The notes below the pieces were generated by a model. The model had not been told where the DNA came from. It saw only the letters and a list, made by a program, of their open reading frames with translations, and ran no database searches. A stretch of DNA of 6,759 nucleotides from Pseudomonadota bacterium. Its GTDB lineage: Bacteria > Desulfobacterota > Desulfovibrionia > Desulfovibrionales > Desulfovibrionaceae. Of this stretch, positions 6,146 through 6,759 are shown in pieces. Location: contig JAEXGX010000112.1 in assembly GCA_023450535.1 (NCBI GenBank), positions 1 to 6,759 on the forward strand, read 5' to 3'. The translations under genes and the position numbers were made by a program. Position 1 is the stretch's first letter; the number at the start of each line of letters is the position of its first letter.

Positions 6146-6154
6146 AAAAGGTAT

Positions 6155-6196
6155 GCGGTGCGGGTGGAGCACTATCAATCTCCCCATCCGCGCCGC
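6155..6196 (+). other. rtcA leader hairpin 1
   Basis: GCGGTGCGGGTGG (6155-6167) pairs with CCATCCGCGCCGC (6184-6196) through 13 bp including two G-U pairs. Two more pairs (AG 6168-6169 with CT 6180-6181) close a 10-nt loop beyond a CC bulge. The base of the stem coincides with the predicted transcription start, so the mRNA would open with a 5'-terminal stem. No T-run follows. Confidence 0.6.
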
Positions 6197-6200
6197 GCGC

Positions 6201-6239
6201 CGCCCCGTGGGCATATGCCGTGAGTCGGCCCACGGGGCG
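6201..6239 (+). other. rtcA leader hairpin 2
   Basis: CGCCCCGTGGGC (6201-6212) and GCCCACGGGGCG (6228-6239) form a perfect 12-bp stem with a 15-nt loop. It starts 4 nt after hairpin 1 and ends about 10 nt before the ribosome binding site of rtcA. The following GAGGGAGACGG is purine-rich with no T-run, so it is not an intrinsic terminator. Confidence 0.65.
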
Positions 6240-6259
6240 AGGGAGACGGAAGGTGGCAC

Positions 6260-6759
6260 ATGGAAAAGGAAATTCTGGTGGACGGCAGTCTGGGCGAAGG
6301 CGGAGGGCAGATCCTGCGCGCGGCGCTGGCTCTGTCCATGAGTCTGGGCCGCCCCTTCCGTATCAAAAATATCCGGGCGGGCCGCCCTTCGCCCGGCTTG
6401 AAACGCCAGCATCTGGCCTGTGTCCGGGCCGCGCGGGAGTTGTGCTGGGCCACGGTCACAGGCGATGAAATGGGTTCTTGCGAGCTTTCTTTTATTCCCG
6501 GCGCGCTCCGCCCCGGCGACTACCAGTTTGCCATCGGCGGAGGAGGAAGCGTCACTCTGCTGCTTCAAGCCGTTCTGCCACCTCTGCTGGCCGCTGACGG
6601 ACCGTCCAGAATCACCGTGACGGGCGGCACACATGTGCCCTATGCCCCACCCTTTGAATTTCTGGCCCTGACACTGTTCCCCTGGCTGGAAACGCTCGGT
6701 CCGCGCCTTGCGGCGAACATGCTCCGCCCCGGCTACATGCAGATCGGCGGCGGCAGTGG
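6260..6759 (+). CDS. rtcA: RtcA, RNA 3'-terminal phosphate cyclase (5' part, cut by window edge)
   Basis: RtcA uses ATP to turn RNA 3'-phosphate ends into 2',3'-cyclic phosphates in the cytoplasm, by way of a covalent enzyme-AMP step on a histidine near the C-terminus. The first 166 codons of about 340 are present. Family hallmarks are DGSLGEGGGQILRAALALS (8-26), NIRAGRPSPGLKRQHL (37-52), FAIGGGGSVTLLLQAVLP (90-107) and GGTHVPYAPPFEFL (122-135). The active-site histidine lies beyond the edge. The start at 6260 is supported by AAGG (6250-6253) 6 nt upstream and by the family N-terminus. It is transcribed from the sigma-54 promoter at 6130 through a double-hairpin leader. An rtcB ligase gene, its usual partner, is not in the window and may lie further right. 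Confidence 0.97.
   Translation, partial: MEKEILVDGSLGEGGGQILRAALALSMSLGRPFRIKNIRAGRPSPGLKRQHLACVRAARELCWATVTGDEMGSCELSFIPGALRPGDYQFAIGGGGSVTLLLQAVLPPLLAADGPSRITVTGGTHVPYAPPFEFLALTLFPWLETLGPRLAANMLRPGYMQIGGGS

Noticed and set aside
6201..6245. Hairpin 2 as an intrinsic terminator or attenuator
   Set aside because: No T-run follows; the next bases are purine-rich and lead into the ribosome binding site.
6086..6634. 182-codon minus-strand open frame opposite rtcA
   Set aside because: It is a shadow of the GC-rich rtcA frame, begins without a ribosome binding site and runs through the rtcA promoter and leader.

Overview
The window looks like chromosomal DNA of moderate GC content from a Gram-negative anaerobe. 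The combination of a Thg1-like protein, a P-loop kinase-like ATPase, exported DUF362 and CMD proteins and an RtcR/RtcA pair suggests the Desulfovibrio/Bilophila group. That placement is an inference from protein style, not a proven assignment. Six genes appear intact, one of them cut by the right edge, and there is a block of decayed genes. No rRNA, tRNA, CRISPR array or insertion sequence is visible.

Left part (1-1506): a small exported protein of unknown function (169-579, +) is followed by a graveyard of gene remnants on the same strand. These are the C-terminal two thirds of a P-loop kinase-like ATPase without its Walker A motif (658-1032), the first third of a tRNA-His guanylyltransferase (Thg1)-like gene with a frameshift (1029-1300), and about 40 codons of an AraC-type regulator C-terminus (1293-1416). 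A 30-nt near-perfect palindrome (623-652) sits at the left breakpoint. Under the leader of the first gene, the minus strand carries a protein-like open frame that runs off the left edge.

Middle part (1507-4089, all minus): an apparent three-gene set is transcribed right to left: a signal-peptide-bearing double-domain carboxymuconolactone decarboxylase (CMD)-family protein, a Tat-exported DUF362 protein, and an exported cyclophilin-like-fold protein. The last two are tightly coupled (11 bp apart). A 220-bp gap containing a palindrome-rich element separates the first from the second. All three carry export signals, so they probably form an envelope module, likely redox-related, of unknown substrate. 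The AraC fragment pointing at them may be what is left of a regulator.

Right part (4386-6759): rtcR (minus) and rtcA (plus, truncated by the window) are divergent. RtcR is a CARF-domain sigma-54 activator and RtcA is the RNA 3'-phosphate cyclase. The 245-bp gap between them holds a full sigma-54 control region: a candidate activator site, an exact IHF-consensus match, and a canonical -24/-12 promoter. The predicted transcript begins almost exactly at the base of the first of two tandem GC-rich hairpins that fill most of a 104-nt leader. RNA-end chemistry therefore appears twice, once live (RtcR/RtcA) and once decayed (Thg1-like plus kinase-like ATPase).
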